Origin: PALSA-612 sp963776375
GTDB taxonomy: Bacteria; Actinomycetota; Thermoleophilia; Gaiellales; Gaiellaceae
Assembly (NCBI GenBank): GCA_963776375.1
Contig: CAVZMF010000005.1
Coordinates: 186,001 to 250,000, forward strand
DNA length: 64,000 bases
Direction of reading: 5' to 3'
Shown: piece after piece, positions 25,626 through 35,010 of the stretch
Numbering within the stretch: the first letter of the stretch is position 1
Layout: every line of letters starts with the position of its first letter
Notes under the pieces: model-generated
The model's database searches: none
Told to the model about the DNA's origin: nothing
The model's input: only the letters and a program-made list of their open reading frames with translations
Translations under genes and position numbers: made by a program

Positions 25626-28600
25626 CTAGCCGTTGATTGCTTCCAGCAGGTCCTTCTGTGCCCGCAGCTGATCCGCTGTCGAGGACGGGTTCAGCCGCAC
25701 CGTCTCGGCGTTCGAGATCACGGTCGAAAAGGCCGTGTCCGGAACCTTGTCTCTGTTGGTGTCGACCAGGGTGCTCAGGTCGAGCGCCCCGTTGGCGAAG
25801 TTCAGCCAGGACGTGAGCAACTGGCGGTCGAGCTGCTGCTTCGCGCTTCCGTTGTTCCCGCCGACGGAGAGGACGTCGAACGCGTTCGCGACCGTCGAAG
25901 CATCGGTGGTTTCGTCGAATACCCGGCTCATGAAGCCGGTGATCTGCAAGAAGCACGTCCGCTGCTTTTCGGTAAACGCCGTCGGGCGTGGCCGGTACTG
26001 GGTCTGCCAGTAGCCGGCGTTCTGCCGCACGGTTGCATTCCCGGTGATGATCACAGCCACGTGGTCGGTCGGGCTCGCGCCTGTGTCGTCGTCCGTCACC
26101 GAGAAGTCGACCGTGTAGAAGCACGCGTCTCCGAATGTATGGGTGCGCGAGTCCTTCACGTCGCGCGGGTTGATCGACGGGCTCGGCAAGGGATCACCGA
26201 GCGGGAAGTTGAGCGCGTCGTTCAAGTACTTGGGCGTCGCGTCAGGCGTCGAGTCCGCCCACTTCCAGTCGAGGACGAGGTCGTCACTTCCGGGTCGATC
26301 GATTGCCCGCTGAACGACACCGGCTGCCCGGCATGCGCGAGGAGCGTCGCCACGCCGTTGACCGTCGTGGCGGACGACTTGTCGATCGCCGCCGTCGGGT
26401 TCTCATTCGTGATCGAGATCGAGGTCGTGCTACACGTCCCGGCTGCCTCATCCGATGGGCAGATCGTCAACGTGAATGTGCCGTTGTCGCCGTAGGTATG
26501 GGTCGGTGACGCGGTGAGCGTTGCGTTGGGCCGGACGTTCTCGACCGTGCCGGAGAGCGAACTCGCGCCTGCTCCATCGCCCCAGTTGATCGTCGCCGTC
26601 GGGGTGTCGAGCCAGCCCGGATCCGTGACCACGACGTTCGCCGTCACGAGGCTGTTCTCGATCTTCGGGCTGTCGGTCGTGAGCGTCGTGACCGTGGGAA
26701 GGACGTTGCTGACGGTCACGTCTATCGACGCAGTATTCGAGAAGCCGTCGGCGTTCGTCACCTTGACCTTCACCGGGTACGTCCCGTCCTGGCCGAAGGC
26801 GACGTTGGCAGGCTTCTCGCCCAACGCGTCGTTGTACTGGCCGTCGTTGTCGAGGTCCCACGCATACGTGAAGGGCCCGTCGCCGTTCTCCGTCGACGCG
26901 CTCGCGTCGAGCGGGACATCGGCGCCCTCGCCCACCGAGTAGGGGCCACCGATGTTCGCCACCGGTGTGCACGCGGCAGGTCCATCCGTGCCAGCGGTGA
27001 CCGTCTTCTGATCAGACGAGGACGTCGCCGACTTCCCCATCTCGCTCGCAGCGAACACGCCCCAGATCGTGCACTGATCCGCGCTCGTGGCGGCAGTGAG
27101 AATGGCATCCCTCGCGGCGAGGAAGCTCGGGCTCGTCGGCGTTCCCTTCATGCCGTCGATGACCAGCTTCTCCGTCTTCGCTTGGCCGAGCTTGCCGCGC
27201 AGCTTCCACAGCGCGGTCGCCCAGATCTCCCCGTCGTTGTGCACCTCGCAGGACGGGTTGCAGAGGAGCGTGTACTTCTCCGTGCTCGTGGCGTAGCTCG
27301 AGATGCGCCGGAATCCGCTGGTCGGCGGCGTGTTCGCATCGCCGCCTCCGCTGTACTCGAAGATGACCGGGTCGTTGAAGTACGAGATGGCGAAGAAGTC
27401 GCTCCAGCCCTCGCCCAGGCCGCCGGTCTGAACGCCACTTCCGAGGTTCGCGCCTGCCACAAGCCGGTTGGAGACGCCGTGCCCGTACTCGTGCACGATC
27501 GTGTCCCCCTCCATCTCGCTCTCGCGGAACGGGAAGGGCGACGAGCCCAGATAGACCTGGAGCCGCCCAGCGTTGCCGTCTCCTCCATTCGCGTTGAAGT
27601 TGGCGTTGTTGCGGCAGAAGATGTCGTTGTTGTCCTTGTCCTTGCAGAGCTTCTCCGTGCCGGTGCCCCAGCCGTTGAACGCCTCGGCGAGAACGGCGTC
27701 ACCACCGACTCCACCCTTGCCGAAGTTGTCGTTCTGGAAGTTTCGCGAGGGCTCGTCGAAGCCGAGCGAGTAGTAGTAGTCGTGCGCCTTGTTGACCCAG
27801 TAGAAGAGCTGGGTGAGCGTCGCATCGCGGTCGGTGTTGATATCGGTGCCACCGCTCGTCTGATACGCGTCGGTGAACGTGTAGTCGAAGTGCTGGAAGG
27901 CCGGATCCCCCGTGTCCGGGGTCTGCGGCTGATAGCCGATGGCGTTCGTCGCGTTGAGGTCCTCGTAGGCGTTCACGTTGTTACCGGACGTGGTGCGGCC
28001 CGAGACCCAGCCCGCGGGGAAGGGAACGATCTGCTGGCTGTTGGTCGGGGTCGGATTCTGTGACGTGTAGACCTTGCCCTCAGGCCCTGCGAAGTACGTG
28101 AGGCTGTGCCGGTACAGCACATCGCTGGAGTTGGCGTCGACGATCGTCTGGTAGAGGCCAAGCTGCGACTCGATCGTCGTCTTCCAGCCCAACCGAGCTT
28201 GCCCGTCGCCTAGCGGGAACGTCACGAGCTCGGCGGAGATGGGCTGTGGTCGGTACAGGCCCTCCGACAGCGAGTTCTCGAAGACAGTAAGCCTCGACGG
28301 ACCGTTCGAGGACGAGATCAGCCGCAACGGGCGGTTGTCGTCGAGGCCGAGTGCGGACGCGGCGGCGCGAACGGCCTGAGCAGCGGACAGCGACGGTGTC
28401 GCGCCCGCTGCGGTATTCGGGTAGGAGGAGCCACCGACACTCGCAACGCGCCCGCGCCGGTCGATGACGAAGGTCAACAGCGCGCCTTCGATCTTCCTGC
28501 CCTGATCGAGCTGCTGAAGCGTGAGCTGCGTTGCGCTGTTGGACTTGGTGACGTACTTGGCCGCGACGTCGAAGCTCGCGAGATCCGCCCGGCTCAGCCG

Positions 28601-28921
28601 AAAGAGATCGGCATGGTCGGAGAGGTAGCCGAGGGCGATTGCTGCCGGCGCCGCCGTGCTCGGTCGCGTGAGGAAGCCGCCGTAGCGAATGACGAACGAT
28701 GGAGTTCCCACCCTTTCGTTCGTCCTCACGGTGACTCCGCGCATCGTTCGGAGCGCGCGCTGCTGTTGCGCGGTGAGCGCGACCCGAGTGTCGCTCGCAG
28801 ACCGAACGTCGCGGTCGGCGAGCGACCAGACGCGCGTGGTCGAGAACGACACTGCCTGGGCAACCGACACGACGCAGACCGCCAGCAAGCCGCCGACGGC
28901 AAGAACCGGAACTCTCCGCAT
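25626..28921 (-). CDS. secreted M36 (fungalysin) metalloprotease with PKD domains (frameshifted)
   Basis: About 1,098 residues. Signal peptide MRRVPVLAVGGLLAVCVVSV, then a fungalysin/thermolysin propeptide (about 30-270), the M36 peptidase with the zinc motif VHEYGHGVSNRL (HEXXH, about residue 475) and the downstream glutamate region LGEGWSDFFAISYF. From about residue 650 there are PKD/Ig-like repeats (VANIGGPYSVGEGADVPLDA, YAWDLDNDGQYNDA) and a C-terminal region ending KDLLEAING. A one-base loss near 26288 splits the last third: SGQSIDPEV must join DLVLDWKWADSTPD. Start ATG 28921 has a GGAGAGGAGA ribosome site. Probably degrades external protein. Confidence 0.87.
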
Positions 28922-28979
28922 ATTCTCTCCTCTCCCCTTCGGCAAGCCAGCCACAGGGGAGGCCGCCGTGATGGAGGCG

Positions 28980-29009
28980 ATCTAACTACATTTGTAAGGA
29001 ACTTGTCAA
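28980..29009 (-). promoter_or_regulatory. candidate promoter for the M36 protease
   Basis: On the minus strand TTGACA (29009-29004) and TTAGAT (28985-28980) are separated by 18 bases, about 58 bases before the protease ATG. The -35 is a perfect sigma70-type match, the -10 weaker. The stretch is notably AT-rich for this genome. Predicted by eye only. Confidence 0.4.
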
Positions 29010-29018
29010 ACGAGACTC

Positions 29019-29046
29019 GAGGGTTCGAGTCCATCAGAGGGCTCCA
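29019..29046 (+). other. tRNA 3'-end-like fragment
   Basis: GAGGG-TTCGAGT-CCATC reads as a T-arm with one mismatched pair, followed by seven bases, one discriminator and CCA. No anticodon arm or matching 5' acceptor strand lies upstream at the expected distance, so this is not a full tRNA. It may be a leftover attachment site of an integrated element, or chance similarity. Confidence 0.3.
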
Positions 29047-29105
29047 GGATCTTCCTGCAGATCGGGCCTTTCTGAACCAACGTGCTCAGGAACTCCATCC
29101 AGGGC

Positions 29106-29759
29106 TCAGCGGTTTGCAGCGCGATCTTGGAGGGGACGCATCGACAGGTCCGCGGCGAGAGCAAGAGATGTCTCGCGAAGCTCTGATGCCTTGACCCTGG
29201 CGTCCGTCGTCCCGGAGCTGTCCAAAGCGTCTGCGTAGTCGCAGGCTGTCCAGGCGAGCTCGGGTCGGTAACCGGCGCGAGTACAGAATGCGATGCCGTC
29301 TGCGAAGTGAGCGAGCGCTCGATCGAGTTGGCCGAACGTGCTTGCGAGGAGACCCAGGAGACGGTCGATCGTCAGGGGAATGAAGAAGCTTGCGGTTCCT
29401 CTCTGCGGCTCGAGGATTGCGTACGCGTCCTTCGCCGCCTTCGCGTCGCCCGTTTGCACCGCGATCAGCGCCAGGCCGATTCTTGCCTGGCTGGCCAACA
29501 CCGGGGCGAGCCGCGGCAGAGAGAGGACCCGCACGGCGGCCGCGTGGGCAATGTCCAGGCCCTTGTTCGTGTTCGCAATGCGGCTCACCAGTGGGACAAC
29601 CGCGGCGAGGACCACATGGTCCGCAATCGGGCCCGGCGGCGGCACGAGCTCGACGACCTCCCGCAACCGTCCGATCCAGGCCGCCCCGGCGTCGAGCTCG
29701 CCGAGTGTGTACTCGAGCACCGCCCGGACCGCAAGATGCCGGCAGTCTCGGGCCGGCAC
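29106..29759 (-). pseudogene. truncated TPR-rich regulator or cyclase-associated protein (C-terminal part)
   Basis: About 217 residues of helical TPR-like sequence (LVSRIANTNKGLDIAHAAAV, LLGLLASTFGQLDRALAHFA, AGYRPELAWTACDYADALDS) ending RETSLALAADLSMRPLQDR. This closing pattern is characteristic of the C-termini of large AAA-ATPase/TPR regulators and adenylate-cyclase-linked TPR proteins, which are normally 800-1,200 residues. The ATPase and cyclase or HTH parts are absent, and the upstream sequence is instead a tail fragment of a bicupin on the other strand. It is best read as a 5'-deleted remnant. No ribosome site was seen. Confidence 0.5.
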
Positions 29760-29796
29760 GAGCTACCGGGAATGGAGAACCAAGAATGCCTCGCAC

Positions 29797-29850
29797 ACCA
29801 TCGGGCCGCTTGCTGTCGAGAAGCTCGACTACTGGGACGGCGAGCTTTAG
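29797..29850 (+). pseudogene. bicupin C-terminal tail fragment
   Basis: The last ~17 codons before a TAG read TIGPLAVEKLDYWDGEL, matching the tail VGVIGRIERLDYWDGED of the bicupin at 17928-18866; 20 bases (29824-29843) are identical to 18840-18859. No other cupin sequence precedes it. It appears to be the end of a deleted second bicupin gene, abutting the truncated TPR remnant. The following 97 bases, up to the GGDEF gene, contain a small CCCC-GTTCGA-GGGG hairpin and nothing else I recognise. Confidence 0.5.
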
Positions 29851-29947
29851 CCCGAGACCCGCGTGATTCGTAAAGCGATGGAGAACGATCCCCCGTTCGA
29901 GGGGTTCGCCGCGTCAGCGGGCGGGTTCTGCTGCCGATATCGACTTC

Positions 29948-32551
29948 GTGGCCGCACGGAGAGCAGTCGGCGCTGCCGTCTTTCCGGTCGAGCGCGACCA
30001 GCCCTCCGTCGCTGCCCCGCCGCTCGTCGAGTCGTATCGCCGGCTCGCGGAGGTCTTCCACCACGTTCTCTCGGAGGAGCACCTCGACAACCTGCTCGGC
30101 CGGATCGCGGACACGCTCGCCGAGCTCGTTCCCTACGACGCGCTCCACGTCTACGAGGCCGACGACGCCACCCGCGAGCTCGTGCCCACGCTGGCCCGGA
30201 CCGAGTGGGCGGAGGAGGTCCTGCGCACCCGCCCCGCATACGGCCAGGGGATCACCGGCTGGGCTGTCGTGAACCAGACGCCGGTCTGGACGAATCAGGC
30301 GCACCTCGACCCGCGCGTCGTGATCGTCCCGGGCACGCCCGTCGAGCCCGAGGCGCTGATCTCGATTCCGCTCGTCGCGCGAGGCTCGCTGAAGGGTGCG
30401 CTCAACATCTACCGCATCGGCAAGGACGCGTCGTTCGACGACGACGAGTTCGAGCTGGCCAAGTGGTTCGGCGACGCGGCCGCACTGGCCCTCGACAACG
30501 TCCAGGTGCGCGCCACCCTCGAGCACCAGGCGCAGACGGACTCTCTGACCGGCCTCTACAACCACCGCTTCTTCCACGAGCGCCTGCGCGCGGAGCTCAC
30601 CCGCGCCACGCGGGCGCACGACTCGGTCGGGCTGCTCATGTTCGACATCGACGACTTCAAGCGCGTGAACGACATCTGCGGGCACGCCGTCGGCGACCAG
30701 ATCCTGGGCGCGATCGCGAAGGCGATCACCTCGATCGTCCGCGGCAGCGACGTCGCCTGCCGGATCGGCGGCGAGGAGTTCGCGGTGATCCTCCCCTCCT
30801 GCGGTGCCGGCGACGCCCTCGGGCTTGCCCGGCGGCTGACCGAGCGCATCCAGCAGCAGCCGATCGACGCCGCCGGGGAGGTGACGCTCTCGATCGGCGT
30901 CGCCGAGGGCCCGAAGCACGCGACCAACCCGCGCGAGCTCGTCGCCTGCGCCGAGTCGGCGATGATGACGGGCAAGGCCCGCGGCAAGAACCGCATCGTC
31001 GTCTTCAGCGAGGACGTGGGCGAGCGTCCCGCTCAAGACCCGGGCCGCGAGGCGCGCTCGATCGCGCACTTGAAGATGCTGCAATCGGTCGCCGGGCGGC
31101 TGAACCGCTTCAACTCCGTGCGCGAGATCGGCGAGGCGATCGTGACCGAGCTGCGGATCCTCGTCGACTACCACAGCTGCCGCGTGTACTTCGCCGAGGG
31201 CGACGAGCTCGTGCCGATCGCGGTCAAGGGCGAGGAGGAGTCCGAGGCGGCGACGCTCTCCGAGCTGAGGGTCCCCTTCGGGTTCGGCATCACCGGCCGG
31301 GTCGCCGAGTCGGGGCGCTCGCTGCTGCTCTCGAACTCGCAGGACTGCGAGTTCGGCGAGCTCGTGCCCGGCACGGAGCCGATCGACGAGTCCGTCGTCG
31401 CGGTACCGCTTCGCTACGGCTCGCGCGTGAACGGCGTCGTCTTCCTCTCGCAGCTGGGCGTCAACCGCTTCGACGAGAACGACGTGCGGCTGCTCGAGGT
31501 ACTGGCCGGCTACGCCGCCTCGGCGCTCGAGAACGCGCGCCTGTACGAGAGCCTGCGGCGCGAAGCCGCGCATACGAGGGCATGGCTCGAGTTCTCCGAC
31601 GAGCTCTCGTCGGCCGGATCGCTCGAGGCGATGATGAACGCCACGGTCGTGACCGTCGCCCGGCTGCTCGAGGTCGGGCAGTGCTCGCTCTGGCTCGAGG
31701 ACGAGGGCGACGGCGACTTCGAGTGCGCGGCCTCCCACGGCTACGTCGAGGAGCCGACCGGCGCTTCGATCGCCGCGTCGGTGATCCGGGGCGGCGCCGC
31801 CGAGGAGTTCATCCGCAGCCGGAAGACGCCCTTCCTGATGACCGCGCAGGAGCTGCACGACTGGTTCTTCTCGCACATCGAAGCCGCGGAGCTGAAGCCG
31901 GTCGCGACCGCGCCGCTCCCTCCGGGCCACGGCGTCAAGGGCTGGATCACGGTGCGCGCGCCCGCCGCCGGCCTCGGACACTTCACCGAGGAGCGGCTGC
32001 GCCTGCTGGACGGGCTCGCCTACCGCGCCTCGATGGCCCTGCAGCGGGCGGTGCTCCATCGCGAGCAGCAGGAGAACGCCCAGGTCGCGAACGCGCTGCT
32101 CGACTTCGGCCGCGAGATCGCGCCGGCCGCGAGCGAGTCCGACGCTCTGGGCAAGGCATGCGAGATCGTCGCCCGCACGCTGGGCACGCCGCGAACCTAC
32201 GTCGTGCTCGACGACCCGGTCTCCGGCGACGTGGTCGTCGGAGGTGCTTTCGGTGTGGACGAGTCGGCGCTCGAACTGCGCCTCCAGGCCGACGTGATGC
32301 GCGAGATCCTCGGCCACGGCACAGAATCGTTCGTGCTCTCGGGCGACGAGGTCGCCGACGCGCTCGGCCGGGCGGGGATTGCGATGACGCGCGAGCCCAT
32401 GCCGCTCGCGGTCGCGCCGCTCGCGCTCTCGGGCAACCGCGTCGGCTGCATCCTCGCGGCGGCGCCGGGGCCCGAGCACGAGTTCGAGGAGCTCGACCTG
32501 CGGCTCCTGGCCGGCATGGCGCACCAGGCGGCCCTGCTCATACGTGGGTGA
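29948..32551 (+). CDS. multi-GAF diguanylate cyclase-like sensor
   Basis: About 867 residues, soluble. Order: GAF 1 (about 25-190, GQGITGWAVVNQTPVW), GGDEF (about 200-355), GAF 2 (about 375-540), then two further GAF-like domains (about 560-710 and 715-865). The GGDEF domain has DSLTGLYNHRFFHERL, FDIDDFKRVNDICGHAVGD and an intact signature RIGGEEFAVILP near residue 274, so c-di-GMP synthesis is expected. The inhibitory RxxD site is not obvious. The large number of GAF domains suggests integration of several small-molecule or redox cues. The unusual feature is the GGDEF domain sitting between GAF domains rather than at the C-terminus. No c-di-GMP effector is nearby. Confidence 0.88.
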   Translation: MAARRAVGAAVFPVERDQPSVAAPPLVESYRRLAEVFHHVLSEEHLDNLLGRIADTLAELVPYDALHVYEADDATRELVPTLARTEWAEEVLRTRPAYGQGITGWAVVNQTPVWTNQAHLDPRVVIVPGTPVEPEALISIPLVARGSLKGALNIYRIGKDASFDDDEFELAKWFGDAAALALDNVQVRATLEHQAQTDSLTGLYNHRFFHERLRAELTRATRAHDSVGLLMFDIDDFKRVNDICGHAVGDQILGAIAKAITSIVRGSDVACRIGGEEFAVILPSCGAGDALGLARRLTERIQQQPIDAAGEVTLSIGVAEGPKHATNPRELVACAESAMMTGKARGKNRIVVFSEDVGERPAQDPGREARSIAHLKMLQSVAGRLNRFNSVREIGEAIVTELRILVDYHSCRVYFAEGDELVPIAVKGEEESEAATLSELRVPFGFGITGRVAESGRSLLLSNSQDCEFGELVPGTEPIDESVVAVPLRYGSRVNGVVFLSQLGVNRFDENDVRLLEVLAGYAASALENARLYESLRREAAHTRAWLEFSDELSSAGSLEAMMNATVVTVARLLEVGQCSLWLEDEGDGDFECAASHGYVEEPTGASIAASVIRGGAAEEFIRSRKTPFLMTAQELHDWFFSHIEAAELKPVATAPLPPGHGVKGWITVRAPAAGLGHFTEERLRLLDGLAYRASMALQRAVLHREQQENAQVANALLDFGREIAPAASESDALGKACEIVARTLGTPRTYVVLDDPVSGDVVVGGAFGVDESALELRLQADVMREILGHGTESFVLSGDEVADALGRAGIAMTREPMPLAVAPLALSGNRVGCILAAAPGPEHEFEELDLRLLAGMAHQAALLIRG

Positions 32552-32660
32552 ACCCATGGTTCCCGCACGAGCCCCCTCCTTCAATCGGCGCACCCAGAGC
32601 CGCAGCGACCGACGCCGGCGAAGCCGGCATCGCCGGACGAGGTAGCGCGATACTGCGAGT

Positions 32661-33152
32661 GTGCTCGCCCTCGAGGTCGTCGACGGGGACATCACGGCGC
32701 TCGACGTCGACGCGATCACGAACGCGGCCAACGACCATCTGTGGATGGGTGCCGGCGTGGCCGGGGCGATCAAGCGGGCCGGCGGCGAGGAGATCGAGCG
32801 CGAGGCGATGGCGAAGGGGCCGATCGGGGTCGGCTCGGCGGTTGCGACCGGCGCGGGTCGGCTGCCCGCGCGCCACGTGATCCACGGCGCCGTGATGGGC
32901 CAGGACCTGCGGACGAGCGCGGAGCTGATCGAGCGCACGACGCAGAGCTGCCTCGAGCTCGCCGACGAGCTCGGCTGCGAGTCGCTCGCGCTGCCCGCGT
33001 TCGGCACCGGCGTCGGCGGCTTCCCGCTCGACGACTGCGCACGGCTCATGGTCGCCGTCGCTCGCGGCTACGAGCCGCGCACGCTGCGGCGGCTCGTCTT
33101 CGCCGTCTTCGGCGTCGAGGCGGCAGTCGCTTTCGCGGCCGCGGTCGGCTAG
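32661..33152 (+). CDS. macro-domain (ADP-ribose-binding) protein
   Basis: 163 residues consisting of a single macro domain. VVDGDITALDVDAITNAAND with HLWMGAGVAGAIKRAGG forms the ADP-ribose distal-ribose loop, and LALPAFGTGVGGFPLDDCAR the phosphate-binding loop. Such proteins hydrolyse or bind ADP-ribose, O-acetyl-ADP-ribose or ADP-ribosylated targets in the cytoplasm. The 109 bases upstream hold a GCCGGC-GAA-GCCGGC hairpin, probably the terminator of the GGDEF gene. The gene ends 20 bases before the first double-hairpin repeat. Confidence 0.88.
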   Translation: MLALEVVDGDITALDVDAITNAANDHLWMGAGVAGAIKRAGGEEIEREAMAKGPIGVGSAVATGAGRLPARHVIHGAVMGQDLRTSAELIERTTQSCLELADELGCESLALPAFGTGVGGFPLDDCARLMVAVARGYEPRTLRRLVFAVFGVEAAVAFAAAVG

Positions 33153-33171
33153 CCGAAGTCGCGCAGGAAGC

Positions 33172-33324
33172 TCTAGATGATTGATCGATAAAACGACCAA
33201 TCATCTAGCAGGAATCGTAATCCGAGCCGTTTGAATTCCCAGAACGCTGCGTGGCCAATGCGTACGCTTGCCGGCCGGCAACCGCTAGACGAGTGATCGA
33301 CGAATTTCCGATCAATCGTCTAGA
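33172..33324. repeat. double-hairpin (BIME-like) repeat, copy 1
   Basis: Two hairpins bracket a 76-base spacer. Hairpin A (33173-33208): CTAGATGATTGATCG and CGACCAATCATCTAG around ATAAAA, with one A.C mismatch. Hairpin B (33285-33323): CTAGACGAGTGATCG and CGATCAATCGTCTAG around nine bases, one mismatch. All four arms are versions of one 15-mer. The outer edges read TCTAGA, and the right-hand CTAG (33320-33323) contains the stop codon of the minus-strand gene ending there. A second copy lies at 53455-53616. I recognise no named family; architecture resembles bacterial interspersed mosaic elements. Confidence 0.8.
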
Positions 33325-34603
33325 CGTGGAAGCTGGTCGAGGCCGACGCGTACCCCGCGGCGGAGGCCGTCGCGGAGTAGGAGCCGGGCCGGAGCGCCAG
33401 GGTGACGCTCCCGCCGCTTCCCGTCCGGAGGTGCCGTCCGGCGACCGTGACGGCGGCTCCCGGGACGGGATCGCCCGCGTCGCGGACGGACACGGTGACC
33501 TTCGCGCCCGCCTTCGTCCGGGCGACGGACGCGTGCACCGCGAACCGTGCGAGGACGTGCGTGCGCCAGAAGCCCGTGCCGTCGTTCGCGAACAGGTCGA
33601 GCGGACCGGCCGAGCCCTCGCACTGGACGAACGTGAGGCCGGCGCTCGTTGGGCCGCGCAGCTTCTGGACGGGCTCGAAGGCTCCGGCGGCGCGGTTCGT
33701 GCGCGTGACGAAGAGCCCGTCGGTCGAGTCTCCCCAGGCCACCCAGAGCCGCCCTTCGGGCCCTGCGCAGATCGTCGCGCTCGAGAACGGCCCGCGGGCG
33801 ATCGTCTTCGAGCCGCCGCCGTAGCGGTAGAGGTGCACGGCCTTCAAGTCGGCGTAGGCGACGAAGACGCCCGCCGCGCCCAGTCGACCGCTCAGGCCGT
33901 CGCTCCACTCCTTCGCCAGCGGCGGCAGCACGACGCGCGCGCCCAGGCTGGGGAGGATCTGCTGGACGTAGACGCCGCCTTGCCCGGCGTTCGTCTCTCC
34001 CGCGAGCGCGACCGCGCCGGACGAGGCGTCGGTCGCGAGATAGGACTGGGCCATGCCGCCTTCGTAGCCGCTCAGCGGGATCGAGCCCGGCGGGACGCCT
34101 TCGCCTGCGTTGCCGCGCCACGCAGTCACCGGTTGCCCCTGCTTGGTCAGCGTTGCGCCGATGATGTACGCCGACTCTGCGATCGCGCCGCCCCAGCCGA
34201 GGCCGGACTGGTGGGTCCAGCTGCCTCCGCGCTCCGGCGCCGTGAACGTGTTGATCCCGCCCGTGCCGGGGGCGAACAGCCGCAGCGTTCTGTCCGGCAT
34301 CGCGAGCAGCGCAAGTCCTCCGTTCCCGTTCCAGCCGGCGGCGACGGTCGACGTGCCGATCGTCTTGCCCGCGGACGAGAGCCGCGTCTCCGAGATCGTG
34401 GTCGGGCCGTTGCCTCGGTTCCAGATCACGTGCAGGACGCCGTCGGCGGTGCGGGCGAGGCCGAGCTGGGAGCCGGGCTGGGTCGGGCCGCTGATCCGCG
34501 ACCAGCCCGGCGCCGTTCCGGCGGTTGCGCCGGCGGCGCCCGCGATTCCGGCCGCCAGGGCGGCGGCGGCGATCGCGATGTGCAGTGCATTCGGGCGATG
34601 CAT
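33320..34603 (-). CDS. secreted protein, beta-propeller-like with C-terminal carboxypeptidase-regulatory-like domain
   Basis: About 427 residues. Signal peptide MHRPNALHIAIAAAALAAGI, then repeated beta segments with Gly/Trp spacing (SQLGLARTADGVLHVIWNRG, GNGGLALLAMPDRTLRLFAP, GRLWVAWGDSTDGLFVTRT) like a WD/sialidase-type propeller. The last ~75 residues (AKVTVSVRDAGDPVPGAAVT, GGSVTLALRPGSYSATASAA) are a CarboxypepD_reg/Ig-like fold. Start ATG 34603 has an AAAGGAG ribosome site. Probably surface or extracellular, binding function unknown. Its stop codon is part of the outer CTAG of repeat copy 1, so the element may have altered its true C-terminus. Confidence 0.75.
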   Translation of the reverse strand: MHRPNALHIAIAAAALAAGIAGAAGATAGTAPGWSRISGPTQPGSQLGLARTADGVLHVIWNRGNGPTTISETRLSSAGKTIGTSTVAAGWNGNGGLALLAMPDRTLRLFAPGTGGINTFTAPERGGSWTHQSGLGWGGAIAESAYIIGATLTKQGQPVTAWRGNAGEGVPPGSIPLSGYEGGMAQSYLATDASSGAVALAGETNAGQGGVYVQQILPSLGARVVLPPLAKEWSDGLSGRLGAAGVFVAYADLKAVHLYRYGGGSKTIARGPFSSATICAGPEGRLWVAWGDSTDGLFVTRTNRAAGAFEPVQKLRGPTSAGLTFVQCEGSAGPLDLFANDGTGFWRTHVLARFAVHASVARTKAGAKVTVSVRDAGDPVPGAAVTVAGRHLRTGSGGSVTLALRPGSYSATASAAGYASASTSFHV

Positions 34604-34620
34604 GAGGGGGGCTCCTTTCG

Positions 34621-34915
34621 TCAGGTCGTGTCGGGGGTCGACCAGGGCGAGCGGTCGGTCTGCAGGATCCGCTCGAAGGGAATCTGCGCCCGCTCGGCCG
34701 CCTTGCGAACGGTCGACTCGGAGCCCTGGAACAGGCAGAGCACGACCTCGTCCGTCCGCATCAGCAGCGAGCCGAGATAGCGGACGCTTTCGCCCGTGCT
34801 CGCGAGCTCGGCGGTGGCGGCAGCCGACCCGTTCGTCCAGCTCTCGCAGGTCGGAGGCCGCGACTCCGGGCCAGAAGCACTCGGCCAGGTACTCGTTCCC
34901 ACTCGTCTCGGTCAT
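34621..34915 (-). CDS. DUF4242-like small protein (frameshifted)
   Basis: About 97 residues after joining two frames. MTETSGNEYLAECFWPGVAA then DLRELDERV must join AAATAELASTGESVRYLGSL, LLMRTDEVVLCLFQGSESTV and RKAAERAQIPFERILQTDRS. This resembles small ferredoxin-like-fold DUF4242 proteins, called nickel-binding-like in some annotations; the metal claim is not tested here. The break near 34822 (GGGTCGGC) is one base. Seventeen bases from the secreted protein, so probably co-transcribed. Divergent from the LuxR-family regulator, with about 95 bases between. Confidence 0.65.
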
Positions 34916-35010
34916 GGCGACCGACGCTAGAGCGGCCCCCTCGCCACCGAAAGGGGGGAATCCCTACGGAACGAGGCGGCCCCTTCCCGGCCTCTGGCAC
35001 CCTGTGTCTC

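Noticed and set aside
29390..29866. Plus-strand open frames of 150-190 codons opposite the TPR remnant
   Set aside because: No homology-like features; only the last ~17 codons of one frame look meaningful (bicupin tail).
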